DNA of 64,000 bases from Thermoguttaceae bacterium (GCA_017937485.1 JAGBDN010000013.1:48048-112047), one strand, 5' to 3'. Positions 33,232-42,093 are shown, counted from the first letter of the stretch. A program made the numbers and translations. The notes: a model not told the origin generated them from the sequence alone.

Positions 33232-33723
33232 TCAATCGGCGAGCGGATTCGGCATATCGGGCCAAAGGAGCGCGAGTTCTTCTTTCAAACGACCGACGAT
33301 TTTCGCGTCGAAACACGCTCGATGCGGCGAACGGTCGGCCAAGTTGTATTTGGCGAGGGTCAGTTGAGCGCGAATGCGCACTTGCCCTTCGATCGCGCCT
33401 TGGGCTTTGACGACCGTTTCGTTTTCCGTGTCGGAAACGATTTTCGACGAAACGACGAGCGTTTGGCCCGGTTGCAAAAATTGGCCGAATTTGACGTTTT
33501 TCGTCTCTTTCAGCACGACGACGCTATGCGCGAAGTCTTCGCCGACTCGAACGAGCCAAGCGGACGCCTGCGTCATCGCTTCGATCATCAAAACGCCGGG
33601 CATCACCGGGAATTTCGGGAAATGATCGCGCAAATACTCCTCGGCCATCGACAGCGATTTCGTCGCGACGATGGAGTCGCCCGGGTTGAGTTCGTCAATT
33701 TTGTCAATTAATGAAAAATACAT
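33232..33723 (-). CDS. FabZ-like 3-hydroxyacyl-ACP dehydratase
   Basis: A 163-residue hotdog protein. YLRDHFPKFPVMPGVLMIEAMTQ is the FabZ active-site segment with the catalytic His and Glu; the second His of the usual HFPGHPV is replaced by Phe. It is the first gene of the minus-strand acyl cluster, 109 bases upstream of the ACP gene. Its C-terminal 25 residues (RSPHRACFDAKIVGRLKEEL) extend beyond FabZ. It could be a dehydratase or a non-catalytic hotdog subunit. Confidence 0.85.
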   Translation of the reverse strand: MYFSLIDKIDELNPGDSIVATKSLSMAEEYLRDHFPKFPVMPGVLMIEAMTQASAWLVRVGEDFAHSVVVLKETKNVKFGQFLQPGQTLVVSSKIVSDTENETVVKAQGAIEGQVRIRAQLTLAKYNLADRSPHRACFDAKIVGRLKEELALLWPDMPNPLAD

Positions 33724-34479
33724 CGCAACATTTCCTTCAAAACGACGCGGCGAAGGGCGCGGCGGTCGAACAAACCGGCAAACAACTTAAAGCGACGCGG
33801 AAGACGCCGCTTGCCGACGACCGAACTAAGGGTGTTTTTGCTTTTGTCGGCAAACGTCGGAGGAAAATTCAGTTTCTTCGGCGAAAAGGTAAAATTTTCG
33901 TCGTTTTAACGGGCGCGACTCGGCGAAATCTCGACGACGGCGCGGAGGCGAGCGGCGGGGAAAAACGAAACAAGTTTCTTTCGCGTTTTAACGAGCCGCA
34001 AGCGCTGGGGGCGCGGCGCGACCGACGTTTTATCAACGCCATTATATTCGTTTTTTTAAGCGACGCAAGCGCCGGGAACGGCTATCGCGGCGCGGCGCGG
34101 CAATTTTTAGCGTTTTTTCGGCGCCTTTTTCGGTTTAATCCGAATAAACCGTCCAAATATAATGAAACGAAACGCTGAAAACGACGCGAAAATTTAGCGT
34201 CGGCGCGTCGAATGAGAATAAAAAACGTCGCGCGGTTATCGAGGCAAGATAGCGAAAGAAGACGGAAAAAGCGAGATTTGTCGTTTGCGAAGCGTTTGAT
34301 AGTCGAGGCGAATACGCGGGACGGAGCGCGAGGAATTTTCGAGAAACGGCGGAGGAACGGGGGGGATTGCGCTTTTATTTTCGCGGCGTCTTCGGTATAA
34401 TTTGAAACTGGCGTCGGCTTGGTCGCGGGGACGACGTTGGAAAAACGCGACGTAAACGACACGTAGGGAGAAACAAGCG
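33724..34479. other. 756-base divergent intergenic region
   Basis: There is no convincing gene; the reading frames are Arg/Phe-rich. It contains an operator-like inverted repeat CGGTTTA-N7-TAAACCG at 34131-34151, a TATAAT at 34156-34161, and a TATAAT at 34396-34401 that may be the -10 of the aroDE promoter (its -35 is weak). Confidence 0.5.
34131..34151. promoter_or_regulatory. operator-like inverted repeat
   Basis: A perfect CGGTTTA-N7-TAAACCG dyad, immediately followed by AT-rich sequence containing TATAAT at 34156-34161. The geometry fits a dimeric regulator site. The regulated gene is not evident. Confidence 0.35.
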
Positions 34480-36021
34480 ATGATTTGCGTTACGATCGGC
34501 TGCGGAAGCCACAAAAGAATGATCGAAGAGCATCAAAAATTGGCGGCCGACGGCGTTCGGTTTGTCGAATTGCGTCTCGATTATTTGCGCAAGAAGCCGG
34601 AGTTGCATCGTTTGTTGCCGGAGCGTCCGACCGCCGTGTTGGCGACCGTTCGACGCAAAGAGGACGGCGGGCAATGGCGCGAGAGCGAGGAAGCGCGTTT
34701 GGGCTTGTTGCGCGAATTGATCGTTTCCGGCGTCGATTACGTCGATTTGGAAGTCGACGTCGCGCCGAAAATCCCGCGTTTCGGGAAGACGAAGCGCGTC
34801 GTCAGCTATCATAATATGGAGGAAACGCCGGAAGACCTCGACGGCTTGCGTCAAAAGATGCTCGACGAGTGCGACCCGGACGTTATCAAGATCGCGGTAA
34901 CGCCGAAATGCATCGGCGACGTCTTCCGTTTGGTCGACTTCCTGCGCCGCGCGAACGCTCCGGAGCGAATCCAAGCCGGGGAACCGAAGACGCTTGGGAT
35001 TTCGATGACGGAATACGGCTGGTTCACCCGCGTTCTCGGGAAGCGGTTCGGCTGCCCTTACACTTACGCCGGTTTCTCGGAAAAACGGATTCTCGCGCCC
35101 GGTTTGCTTCCGTATAAAACGCTCCGCGACCTTTACCGTTACGACGATATTAACGCCGAAACGAAAATTTTCGGGGTGATCGCCGATCCGGTGCAACACT
35201 CGATGAGTCCGGCGATTCACAACCGTTCGTTTGTCGAAATGGGGCTGAATTGCGCTTACGTTCCGTTCCGCGTCGCGCCGGAGGACTTGGACGAATTTAT
35301 CGACCGCGCTCCGGAAATCGGCGTTTGCGGGCTGAGCGTTACGATTCCGCATAAAGTCGCGATGATGAAGCGCTTGGACGGTTACGTCGACCCGGCGGTT
35401 AACGCGACCGGCGCTTGCAACACCGTCGTTTGGGGGCCGGACGGGCGCTTGAACGGATACAACACCGACTATTTAGCGGCGCTCTTGAGTATCGAAACGG
35501 CGATGGGGCGCAAGGTCGGCGCGCCGAGTCCGCTCAACGGCGTAAGCGCGATGGTTCTCGGAGCGGGCGGCGCGGCGCAGGCGGTCGCTCGCGGTTTGAA
35601 AGATCGCGGCGCTCGGGTGATTATCGCGGCCCGTTCGGAAGAGAAGGGGCGCGAGGCGGCGAAACGGCTCGATTGCGAGTTTTGCGCTTGGCAAGATCGC
35701 GGCGCTTACGTCGTTCAAGTCTTGGCGAACTGCACGTCGGTCGGGATGTTCCCGAACGTCGACGAATCGCCGATGGAGCAACATATGTTGCGCGCCGGAA
35801 CGGTCGTTTTCGACGCGGTGTACAACCCGGAAACGACGTATCTCCTGCGGATGGCGCGCCAACGCGGGTGCAAAACGGTTTCCGGCGTCGAGATGTTCGT
35901 CGGGCAAGCCTGCTTGCAGTACAAGCTCTTCACCGGGCAAAAAGCGTCCGGCTCGTTTATGCGCAAGGTGGTGCGCGACGCGATGAGCGCGGTGCGGGCG
36001 AACGTTGAAGAAACGAAATAG
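34480..36021 (+). CDS. aroDE: fused 3-dehydroquinate dehydratase (type I) - shikimate dehydrogenase
   Basis: A 513-residue bifunctional enzyme for two consecutive shikimate-pathway steps. Residues 1-215 are type I dehydroquinase: SYHNME with H111, and VIKIAVTPK with the Schiff-base K137. Residues 228-513 are shikimate dehydrogenase: GVIADPVQHSMSPAIHN, IPHK (K292), YNTD (D330), and the NADP loop GAGGAAQAVA (361-370). Fusion of these activities is known from plants and some bacteria including planctomycetes. Start ATG with AGGGAG upstream. It is followed closely by folK. Confidence 0.95.
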   Translation: MICVTIGCGSHKRMIEEHQKLAADGVRFVELRLDYLRKKPELHRLLPERPTAVLATVRRKEDGGQWRESEEARLGLLRELIVSGVDYVDLEVDVAPKIPRFGKTKRVVSYHNMEETPEDLDGLRQKMLDECDPDVIKIAVTPKCIGDVFRLVDFLRRANAPERIQAGEPKTLGISMTEYGWFTRVLGKRFGCPYTYAGFSEKRILAPGLLPYKTLRDLYRYDDINAETKIFGVIADPVQHSMSPAIHNRSFVEMGLNCAYVPFRVAPEDLDEFIDRAPEIGVCGLSVTIPHKVAMMKRLDGYVDPAVNATGACNTVVWGPDGRLNGYNTDYLAALLSIETAMGRKVGAPSPLNGVSAMVLGAGGAAQAVARGLKDRGARVIIAARSEEKGREAAKRLDCEFCAWQDRGAYVVQVLANCTSVGMFPNVDESPMEQHMLRAGTVVFDAVYNPETTYLLRMARQRGCKTVSGVEMFVGQACLQYKLFTGQKASGSFMRKVVRDAMSAVRANVEETK

Positions 36022-36035
36022 ACGGTTTAAAATCG

Positions 36036-36626
36036 TTGGCAACGAACGCTTTAAGAAACGACGGCGCGCCGGTTGCGGCGTTGGTCGCGCTCGGGTCGAA
36101 CTTGCCTTCCGAGTGGGGCGCGCCGGACGAGACGCTTCTTCGCGCCGTCGAGCGACTCGACGCGATTTCGGAACGCTTGACGGTTCGAGCGGTTAGCTCG
36201 GTTTGGCGAACCTTTCCGGTCGGCGGCCCGGCGAGTCCGTCGGGACAGTCGGTTTTCGCGAACGCCGTCGCGGCGGTCGAGACGACGCTCGGGCCGTTCG
36301 AACTCTTGGAAACGTTGCAAGAAATCGAGCGGGCGGCGCGGCGCGTCCGCAAGGTTTTTTGGGGGCCGCGAACGCTCGACCTCGACTTGATTCTTTTCGG
36401 CGACTCGGTTCTAAACTCGCCGACGTTGACTTTGCCGCATCCGCGAGCCGTTTGGCGCGACTTTGTGTTGGGCCCGGCTTGCGAAATCGTTCCGAATTGG
36501 CGGCTTCCGACGACCGGTTTGACGTTGCGCGAACATCGGCGTCTGCTCGGCGAGAACTTTGCGAATTTCGAGTCGACGGCGTTTTGGACGCAAGCCGTCG
36601 CGAACGGCGCGACGTTAACTCGTTAA
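36036..36626 (+). CDS. folK: 6-hydroxymethyl-7,8-dihydropterin pyrophosphokinase
   Basis: A 196-residue enzyme of folate synthesis. VALVALGSNLPSEWG starts the fold, and RRVRKVFWGPRTLDLDLILFGD is the diagnostic catalytic and magnesium-binding region. It is followed by TLPHPRAVWRDFVLGPACEI. It begins 15 bases after the aroDE stop, so the two are cotranscribed. The TTG at 36036 is used because no ATG or GTG precedes the conserved GSN segment in frame; a TTG at about 36078 is also possible, and neither has a clear ribosome-binding site. Confidence 0.9.
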   Translation: MATNALRNDGAPVAALVALGSNLPSEWGAPDETLLRAVERLDAISERLTVRAVSSVWRTFPVGGPASPSGQSVFANAVAAVETTLGPFELLETLQEIERAARRVRKVFWGPRTLDLDLILFGDSVLNSPTLTLPHPRAVWRDFVLGPACEIVPNWRLPTTGLTLREHRRLLGENFANFESTAFWTQAVANGATLTR

Positions 36627-36719
36627 ACGAAAACGCTTAAAACGCCGGGGTTTTCGACGGTTTGCGCGACGCGGCGGCGACGAAACGGGCGGTCGGGTTA
36701 AGTCGTTAAAAAACGTCGT

Positions 36720-37781
36720 TTAACGGAGCGTTCCGAACGGGCGCGCCTCCGGACTGGAAAAGCGAACGAGAAAGCGTTCGAGGGTCAAACGCGGGTCGCT
36801 CCGGCTTCCGCCTTTGAGGTCGACGTCCGCTTCGAGGAGCGCTTGCGCCAACCGTTCGCCGCGCCGTCGTCCTAATTTCTTGAGCTGTTCGGCGTATTTC
36901 GCGCGGAAAAAGGGTTTAACGCCGACTTTATCGAGAATTGTCGTCATATTCGGAACCGCGCCCGCCGCTTCCGTTTCGACGAAAAGCTCGGCCGCCGCCG
37001 CCAATTTTCGGAGCGACGCCGCCGCTTGAGCGAGAATCGCGATCGGCGCTTCGCCCGCCGTCAAGAGTTTGTCGAGTTGCCGAAGCGCTTCCGCCGTTTG
37101 ACCGCCGAGCGCCGCGTCGATCATATCCCAAACCTTCTTTTGTCGCCAAGCGCCGACCTGCGTTTGAACGAGTTCGACCGTCAGTTCGCCGGGCGGATTG
37201 GCGAGAAGCGCGAGCCGTTTCGCCTCTTGGTCGAGCGCGCCGAGGTCGTCGCCGACGAGTTCGACGAGCGTTTCGGCGGCGTCCTTGGAAATCTTCGCGC
37301 CGCAACTCTTCGGCGTCCAACGGGTTAGCCAACCGGGAATCTGTTTTTGCGGAATCGCTTTGCAGTCGACGACGAGGCCCTTGGCGACCGCTTTCTTGTA
37401 AAGGCGCAGGTTGCTTGGGAAGGAGTTCGGTTGCAGCAGGAGAACGCCGGACGCCGCCGGTTCGTCGAAGTAAGTTTCGAGTTTATCGCGGTTTTGCGAA
37501 ATGAACGAGTCCGCCGATTCGATCTGAACGAGCCGTTTTCCGGAGCCGAACATCGCCAGCGTCGACGTTTCGCGAATCGCGTCGACGAAACTGACCGCCG
37601 CGCCGTCGTACCGCGTCAGCGAAAAGTCGGCTTCGTCGTCCGGCAACACGAGCGAGCGAATCGTCCGAAAGACTTCCGTTCGCAAAAACGCTTCGTCGCC
37701 GAAAACGACGCAAACGGGCGCGATCGGATACTTCTCGGGACTTTGAAGAAAATCGAGCGCCGCGACGGCTCCGGTCGCCAT
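36720..37781 (-). CDS. holA: DNA polymerase III delta subunit
   Basis: A 353-residue clamp-loader subunit. The N-terminal PIAPVCVVFGDEAFLRTEVFR segment, then FSLTRYDG and ETSTLAMFGSGKRLVQIESAD, are typical of HolA domain I. The helical C-terminal collar domain contains RQKKVWDMIDAALGGQTAEAL. It loads the beta sliding clamp with other clamp-loader proteins. The ATG at 37781 has GGGAG upstream; the longer frame is Phe-rich and non-conserved. It lies downstream of the EfpL-type gene on the same strand. Confidence 0.92.
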   Translation of the reverse strand: MATGAVAALDFLQSPEKYPIAPVCVVFGDEAFLRTEVFRTIRSLVLPDDEADFSLTRYDGAAVSFVDAIRETSTLAMFGSGKRLVQIESADSFISQNRDKLETYFDEPAASGVLLLQPNSFPSNLRLYKKAVAKGLVVDCKAIPQKQIPGWLTRWTPKSCGAKISKDAAETLVELVGDDLGALDQEAKRLALLANPPGELTVELVQTQVGAWRQKKVWDMIDAALGGQTAEALRQLDKLLTAGEAPIAILAQAAASLRKLAAAAELFVETEAAGAVPNMTTILDKVGVKPFFRAKYAEQLKKLGRRRGERLAQALLEADVDLKGGSRSDPRLTLERFLVRFSSPEARPFGTLR

Positions 37782-37890
37782 AACTCCCGTCCTTTCGTCG
37801 GTTGCGAAGACGCGGGCGAGGTCGAATCGTTCGCGTTCTTCCCGAAAATTAAAGAAAAAAGCGAAAAAGGAAAAAAGAAGAAAGAGGTCG

Positions 37891-37942
37891 AAACCGCCGC
37901 TCGACGAAAGCGAAAAACGAGCTTTCAAGCGAGCGGCGGTTT
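37891..37942 (-). terminator. hairpin after the EfpL-type gene
   Basis: AAACCGCCGCTCG (37891-37903) pairs with CGAGCGGCGGTTT (37930-37942), with an inner GAAAGC/GCTTTC stem. The minus-strand T content after it is moderate. It lies between this gene and holA. Confidence 0.55.
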
Positions 37943-37955
37943 AACGGGAAACGCC

Positions 37956-38525
37956 TTACTTGTTGGCGCGACCCAAGAATTCGCCGGTGCGGGTGTCGAT
38001 CTTGATGATTTCGCCCTGTTCGAGGTATTCCGGAACTTGAACGATAAGGCCGGTTTCGACCGTCGCCGGTTTGCTGCGCGACGTCGCCGAGTTGCCGCGG
38101 GCCGCCGGGTCGCATTGCGTAACGAGCATTTCGACCGTCGTCGGGAGGTTGACCGCGACGCAGCGTTCTTCGTAAATCAGCGCGAAAATCCCTTCGAGAC
38201 CTTCTTTAATGTAGTTCATCTCGTCGGCGATATCTTCCTTCGCGATGTTGTAAGTCTCGTAGTTTTCGGCGTCGAGGAAGTAAACGTCGGACGCGTCGGC
38301 GTAGCTGAACGTAACGGCGCGGCGGCGGAAGTCCGCTTCGTCCATCATATCGGTGCCCTTAAGTTTAAGGTCGACCTTATCTTTCGTGATGAGGTTGCGA
38401 CAGCGGAACTTGTAAAGGGTCGCGGCGCCGCGGGCGGACGGGGTTTGGACTTGGAGGTTTTCGACGATAATCGGCGCGCCGTTGTAAACGACGATGTCGC
38501 CGCGTTTCATATCCTTCGCGATCAT
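37956..38525 (-). CDS. EF-P paralog of the EfpL/YeiP type
   Basis: A 189-residue, three-domain elongation factor P family protein (KOW-like domain and two OB domains). The loop that reaches the peptidyl-transferase center reads QTPSARGAATLYKF, with Arg32 at its tip, as in E. coli YeiP (EfpL), rather than the modified Lys of EF-P. The C-terminal KPATVETGLIVQVPEYLEQGE also matches YeiP-type proteins. EF-P proteins rescue ribosomes at polyproline and similar motifs; EfpL covers a different motif spectrum. The ATG at 38525 is supported by homology. A TATAAT lies upstream at 38647-38652 (minus strand). Confidence 0.88.
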   Translation of the reverse strand: MIAKDMKRGDIVVYNGAPIIVENLQVQTPSARGAATLYKFRCRNLITKDKVDLKLKGTDMMDEADFRRRAVTFSYADASDVYFLDAENYETYNIAKEDIADEMNYIKEGLEGIFALIYEERCVAVNLPTTVEMLVTQCDPAARGNSATSRSKPATVETGLIVQVPEYLEQGEIIKIDTRTGEFLGRANK

Positions 38526-38996
38526 TGCTGGAAGCCTTTTAAGCGGAAGTTGTTGTTTTAAACGGTTTGCGGTCGAGCGTTTCGGACGTCCGACGGGACG
38601 GGCGCCGCGAAGTAAAAAGCGGTCGACAAACAAAATATCGTCGATTATTATAGCGCGTTTCGGCGATTTGAAAAGCGGGCGCGTTCGGTTCGGCGGCGAC
38701 TTTTGGCGACTTTTGCCGTTGAAAACGCTTGGTTTTGTCGGTTTTATTGATTATAGCGATTGAGATGGCGCGGCGATTTGACGTTAAAGTCGACGCGAAA
38801 ATCCCAAATCGCCGAACGAAGTCGCGTTTTTTAAGAAAAGCGCGCGAATTGGAAAAAATCGAAGCTGGAGCGTTGATTTTCGGCGGCGAGTTTGGTAAAA
38901 TAGCAAAGAAGAGGCGGGAACGGCGCGTCGGACGCCGTTCGTCGAGGAATTTTAACGATTTTATCGCCGTCGATTCGGACGGCAAGCGGAGGAATT
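38526..38996. other. divergent intergenic region with two promoters
   Basis: There is no gene. The minus-strand TATAAT at 38647-38652 probably serves the EF-P-type gene (weak -35), and a strong plus-strand promoter lies at 38873-38901. Confidence 0.5.
38873..38901 (+). promoter_or_regulatory. sigma70-type promoter for the secreted alpha/beta hydrolase
   Basis: TTGATT (38873-38878), exactly 17 bases, TAAAAT (38896-38901). The leader to the ATG at 38997 is about 90 bases. Confidence 0.65.
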
Positions 38997-41030
38997 ATGT
39001 CGTTGAGAACGAACAAGTTGCGTCGGATTCTGTTTGGTGCGGCGCTCGGCGTCGCGGCGTTGGGCATTTGTTCGCCGACGTTTGTCGAAGCGCAAGACGC
39101 GAAGGCGGCGCAAACGGCGAAAAAAGCGTCGATTCTCGTTGAAAAAGGGCTTCTTAAAGACCCGGAAGCGATGATGCGAACGAAGTTTCTCGCGGAGATC
39201 GACGCGGCGCGGGACGCTTGGGTCGCGGAGTATGAGAAAGTCGAAACGCCCGCCGACGTCGAGGCTTATCAAAAGAAAAAGCGCGACTATTTCTTGAACG
39301 CGCTCGGGCCGATGTGGGAGCGAACGCCGCTCAACCCGCAGATTACCGGGCGCTTGACGAAAGAAAAATTCCGCGTCGAAAACGTGATTTTCGAGAGCCA
39401 ACCGGGCGTTTACGTTACCGGCGCGCTCTTTTTGCCGCTCGAAGAACGCTTCAAGGGCCCGTATCCGGCGATGCTTATCTCTTGCGGACACTCGACTAAC
39501 GGCAAGGCTTACGACCTTTATCAAAGTCTCGGGATTCTCGCGGCGGTCAACGGTTTGGCGGCGTTCGTCGTCGACCCGATCGACCAAGGCGAGCGTTTTC
39601 AACACCTTAACAAGGACGGCAAACCAACTTCGGTCGGCGTTCAAGCGCATAATCTCGTTGGCGCCGGCGCGACGCTCGTCGGGCGAAACTGCGCGACGTT
39701 CGAGGTTTGGGACTTGATGCGCGCCGTCGATTATTTGCAAACCCGCGACGACATAATTCCCGATAAAATCGGCGCTTGCGGCACCAGCGGCGGCGGAACG
39801 CAAACCGCTTACATTATGTCGCTCGAAGACCGAATCGCGTTGGCTTGCCCGTCGTGTTATATTTGTAGTATATACGACGACTTGACGCATAACCTCGGCC
39901 CGCAAGACGCGGAACAGAACGTCTTTGGGCAGGCGGCTTTCGGACTCGATCACGCCGACTATCTCTTCCTGCGCGCGCCGATTCCGACGCTGATGTGCTG
40001 CGTTACCGACGACTTTTTCAACGCGACCGACGGTTGGCGCTCGTACCGTTACGCGAAGCGAATTTTCTCCCGAATCGGTTGCAGCGAAAGACTTTCCATC
40101 GTCGAACAAGACCAAGGACACGGGTACGGCGAACAGCTGCGCGTCGCGACGATTCGCTGGGCGCTCCGTTGGCTGGCCGGCCGCGACGAAGCGATTACGC
40201 AACACGATCAACCGCTGTTGACCGACGAAGAACTCAACTCCGTTAAGAGCGGCAAGGGGATTATGAGCCTGCCTAACGCTCGGACGTCGCACGACTTAAC
40301 GCGGGACTTGGCGAAAGAACTCGCGGCGCCGCGTCGCGAACGTTGGGCGAATATTTCCGCCGAAGAAGCGTCGCAAGTCGTTAAAGAACGGGCGGTTATC
40401 CGAAGCGGAAAAGACGCGCCGACGGCGAAAATCGTCGCGAGCGACGGCGCCGACGTTGTTTTCGAGACCGACGCCGATATCTTCCTGACCGCGAAAACGA
40501 ACTTCGCCGCCGACGAAAAATTCGACGCGCTGACGCTCGTAATTAGCGACGTCGGAAGAACTTCCGAACCGACGAACGCGCTCTTCGCCGCCGAAAACGC
40601 CGGGAAAATCGCCGCCGTCGAGTTGCGCGGATACGGCGAAACGCAAGCTAAAGGCCGCGATTACTATCGTTACTCCGATTTCGGAACGGACGGCTCCGAC
40701 TTCTGCTTGGCGTATCTCCTTGGCAAATCTTACGTTGGACTCCGCGTCGACGACTTGCTGGCGGTCGCGAAGCATTACCGCGAAACGACCGGGGCGAAAA
40801 TCGCGTTGAAAGCGGAAGGACTCGCCGGAACGGTCGCCCTTTGCGCGGCGGTCGTCGAGCCGGAAGCGTTCGCGTCGGTCGAGCTGGTCGGCGATCTCCC
40901 GACTTGGACGGCGCAAATCGACGCCGCGCCGACGAAAATCGTCATGACGAACACGATCTTCGGCGTTCTTAAAGACTTCGATATCGACGACTTGCGCTCG
41001 TATCTCGAAAAGCGCGGAACGTTGAAATGA
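38997..41030 (+). CDS. secreted alpha/beta hydrolase (esterase-like)
   Basis: A 677-residue protein. The signal peptide LFGAALGVAALGICSPTFVEA ends before QDAKAAQ. Residues about 130-390 form an alpha/beta hydrolase: AMLISCGHSTNG, nucleophile elbow GTSGGGTQT (S264), a later Asp in CVTDDFFNATDGW, and H375 in DQGHGYGEQ, resembling acetylxylan-esterase or dienelactone-hydrolase-like enzymes. The last 270 residues look like a second alpha/beta domain lacking an obvious nucleophile. Probable role: extracellular or periplasmic deacylation of polysaccharides; the substrate is unknown. GGAGG precedes the ATG. Confidence 0.82.
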   Translation: MSLRTNKLRRILFGAALGVAALGICSPTFVEAQDAKAAQTAKKASILVEKGLLKDPEAMMRTKFLAEIDAARDAWVAEYEKVETPADVEAYQKKKRDYFLNALGPMWERTPLNPQITGRLTKEKFRVENVIFESQPGVYVTGALFLPLEERFKGPYPAMLISCGHSTNGKAYDLYQSLGILAAVNGLAAFVVDPIDQGERFQHLNKDGKPTSVGVQAHNLVGAGATLVGRNCATFEVWDLMRAVDYLQTRDDIIPDKIGACGTSGGGTQTAYIMSLEDRIALACPSCYICSIYDDLTHNLGPQDAEQNVFGQAAFGLDHADYLFLRAPIPTLMCCVTDDFFNATDGWRSYRYAKRIFSRIGCSERLSIVEQDQGHGYGEQLRVATIRWALRWLAGRDEAITQHDQPLLTDEELNSVKSGKGIMSLPNARTSHDLTRDLAKELAAPRRERWANISAEEASQVVKERAVIRSGKDAPTAKIVASDGADVVFETDADIFLTAKTNFAADEKFDALTLVISDVGRTSEPTNALFAAENAGKIAAVELRGYGETQAKGRDYYRYSDFGTDGSDFCLAYLLGKSYVGLRVDDLLAVAKHYRETTGAKIALKAEGLAGTVALCAAVVEPEAFASVELVGDLPTWTAQIDAAPTKIVMTNTIFGVLKDFDIDDLRSYLEKRGTLK

Positions 41031-41046
41031 CCGAGGAAAACCGCGC

Positions 41047-41074
41047 TTGATTTTTGCGAAAAAGCGCGTATAAT
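41047..41074 (+). promoter_or_regulatory. sigma70-type promoter for the flavoredoxin-rubredoxin gene
   Basis: TTGATT (41047-41052), 16 bases, perfect TATAAT (41069-41074). The transcript would start near 41081 and carry a leader of about 190 bases that includes the 37-bp repeats. Confidence 0.7.
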
Positions 41075-41112
41075 TATTACGGGAAAGCGGGGCGACGCGC
41101 GAAATTTTACGC

Positions 41113-41214
41113 GGCGCCCTCCCGTCGCCGTTATGTTTGCTCGACGCCGGAAACGTCGGGGCGTTACGTCGATTCGGGGCGCCCTCCCGTCGCCGTTATG
41201 TTTGCTCGACGCCG
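41113..41214 (+). repeat. two perfect 37-bp direct repeats in an mRNA leader
   Basis: GGCGCCCTCCCGTCGCCG through TTTGCTCGACGCCG occurs at 41113-41149 and 41178-41214 without mismatch, separated by 28 bases. Each copy contains an ATG (41133 and 41198). The first ATG opens a 35-codon frame ending at 41240; the second is in frame with the downstream protein. Confidence 0.9.
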
Positions 41215-41272
41215 AGGCGAGTTGCAAGTCGGGCGTTTAATGGGTTTAGGTTGTTTGAAAAGAAGTAAAACG

Positions 41273-42055
41273 ATGGATTCCGCCGCGCTTTTTAAGATTC
41301 AGTACGGACTTTTTTTGATTTCGACGCGAGAAAACGACCGCGACAACGCTTGTATTGGCAACGTGTTGGCGCAAGTTTCGTCGTCGCCGCTTCGCGTCGC
41401 GCTTTCGAGTTCGAAACGCAATTATACTTGCGAAACGATCGAGCGAACGGGGCGCTTCAACGCGTCGACGCTGACGGTCGAGGCGCCGTTTGCGTTGTAC
41501 GAGCGTTTCGGATTTCAAAGCGGGCGCGACGTCGATAAATTCGCCGGACTCGAAACGGTTCGCGCGGCGAACGGACTCGTTTACGAGCCGCGTTTCGCGA
41601 ACGCTTATTTGAGTTGCAAAGTTGTTGAATCGCTCGACTTAGGTTCGCATCGGCTCTTTATCGCGGAGATCGAAGACGCGAAAGTTTTGTCCGACGTCGA
41701 ATCGGCGACTTACGAGTATTACCGTTCCGAGGTGAAGCCGAAACCGGCGGCGCCCGCGAAGGGCGTTAAAGGTTGGCGTTGCGGCGTTTGCGGGTATATA
41801 CACGAGGGCGAGGATTTGCCGAGCGATTTCGTTTGTCCGGTCTGCAAACACGGCGCGGTCGATTTCGTTAAAATCGAGTCGGACGACGCGGCGTCGACGT
41901 TGGAAGCAAACGCGACGACGGAAAGTAATGAAACGGCGACAAGCGCTTGGCGTTGCTCGGTTTGCGGATACGTTCATAAGGGCGAAAAACCGTCCGGCGA
42001 TTTCGTTTGCCCGGTCTGCGGCGTCGGCGCGGATAAGTTCGGGCGCGTCGATTAG
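41273..42055 (+). CDS. flavoredoxin fused to two rubredoxin-type domains
   Basis: A 260-residue protein. Residues 1-155 match the FMN-binding split-barrel flavoredoxin (flavin reductase-like) family: LFKIQYGLFLISTREND and GNVLAQVSSSPLRVALSSSK. Two short rubredoxin domains follow: WRCGVCGYIHEGEDLPSDFV with CPVC, and WRCSVCGYVHKGEKPSGDFV with CPVC. Each has the compact spacing of rubrerythrin-type rubredoxins. The arrangement resembles high-molecular-weight rubredoxin (Hrb), which passes electrons from NAD(P)H to oxygen- or NO-reducing flavoproteins in anaerobes. Start is ATG 41273 with an AGAAG-like site; ATGs at 41198 and 41240 are also in frame. Confidence 0.85.
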   Translation: MDSAALFKIQYGLFLISTRENDRDNACIGNVLAQVSSSPLRVALSSSKRNYTCETIERTGRFNASTLTVEAPFALYERFGFQSGRDVDKFAGLETVRAANGLVYEPRFANAYLSCKVVESLDLGSHRLFIAEIEDAKVLSDVESATYEYYRSEVKPKPAAPAKGVKGWRCGVCGYIHEGEDLPSDFVCPVCKHGAVDFVKIESDDAASTLEANATTESNETATSAWRCSVCGYVHKGEKPSGDFVCPVCGVGADKFGRVD

Positions 42056-42093
42056 GCGACTTGGCGTCGTCGAAAAAAGTTACGTTGCGTCGT

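Noticed and set aside
33711..34178. A 155-codon plus-strand ORF starting over the FabZ-like gene start
   Set aside because: Basic wrong-frame composition, no domain, and no ribosome-binding site.
41113..41214. Possible mini-CRISPR (37-bp repeats, 28-bp spacer)
   Set aside because: Only two repeats, no partial repeats around them, no cas genes in the window, and the repeats lie in a leader between a promoter and a gene.
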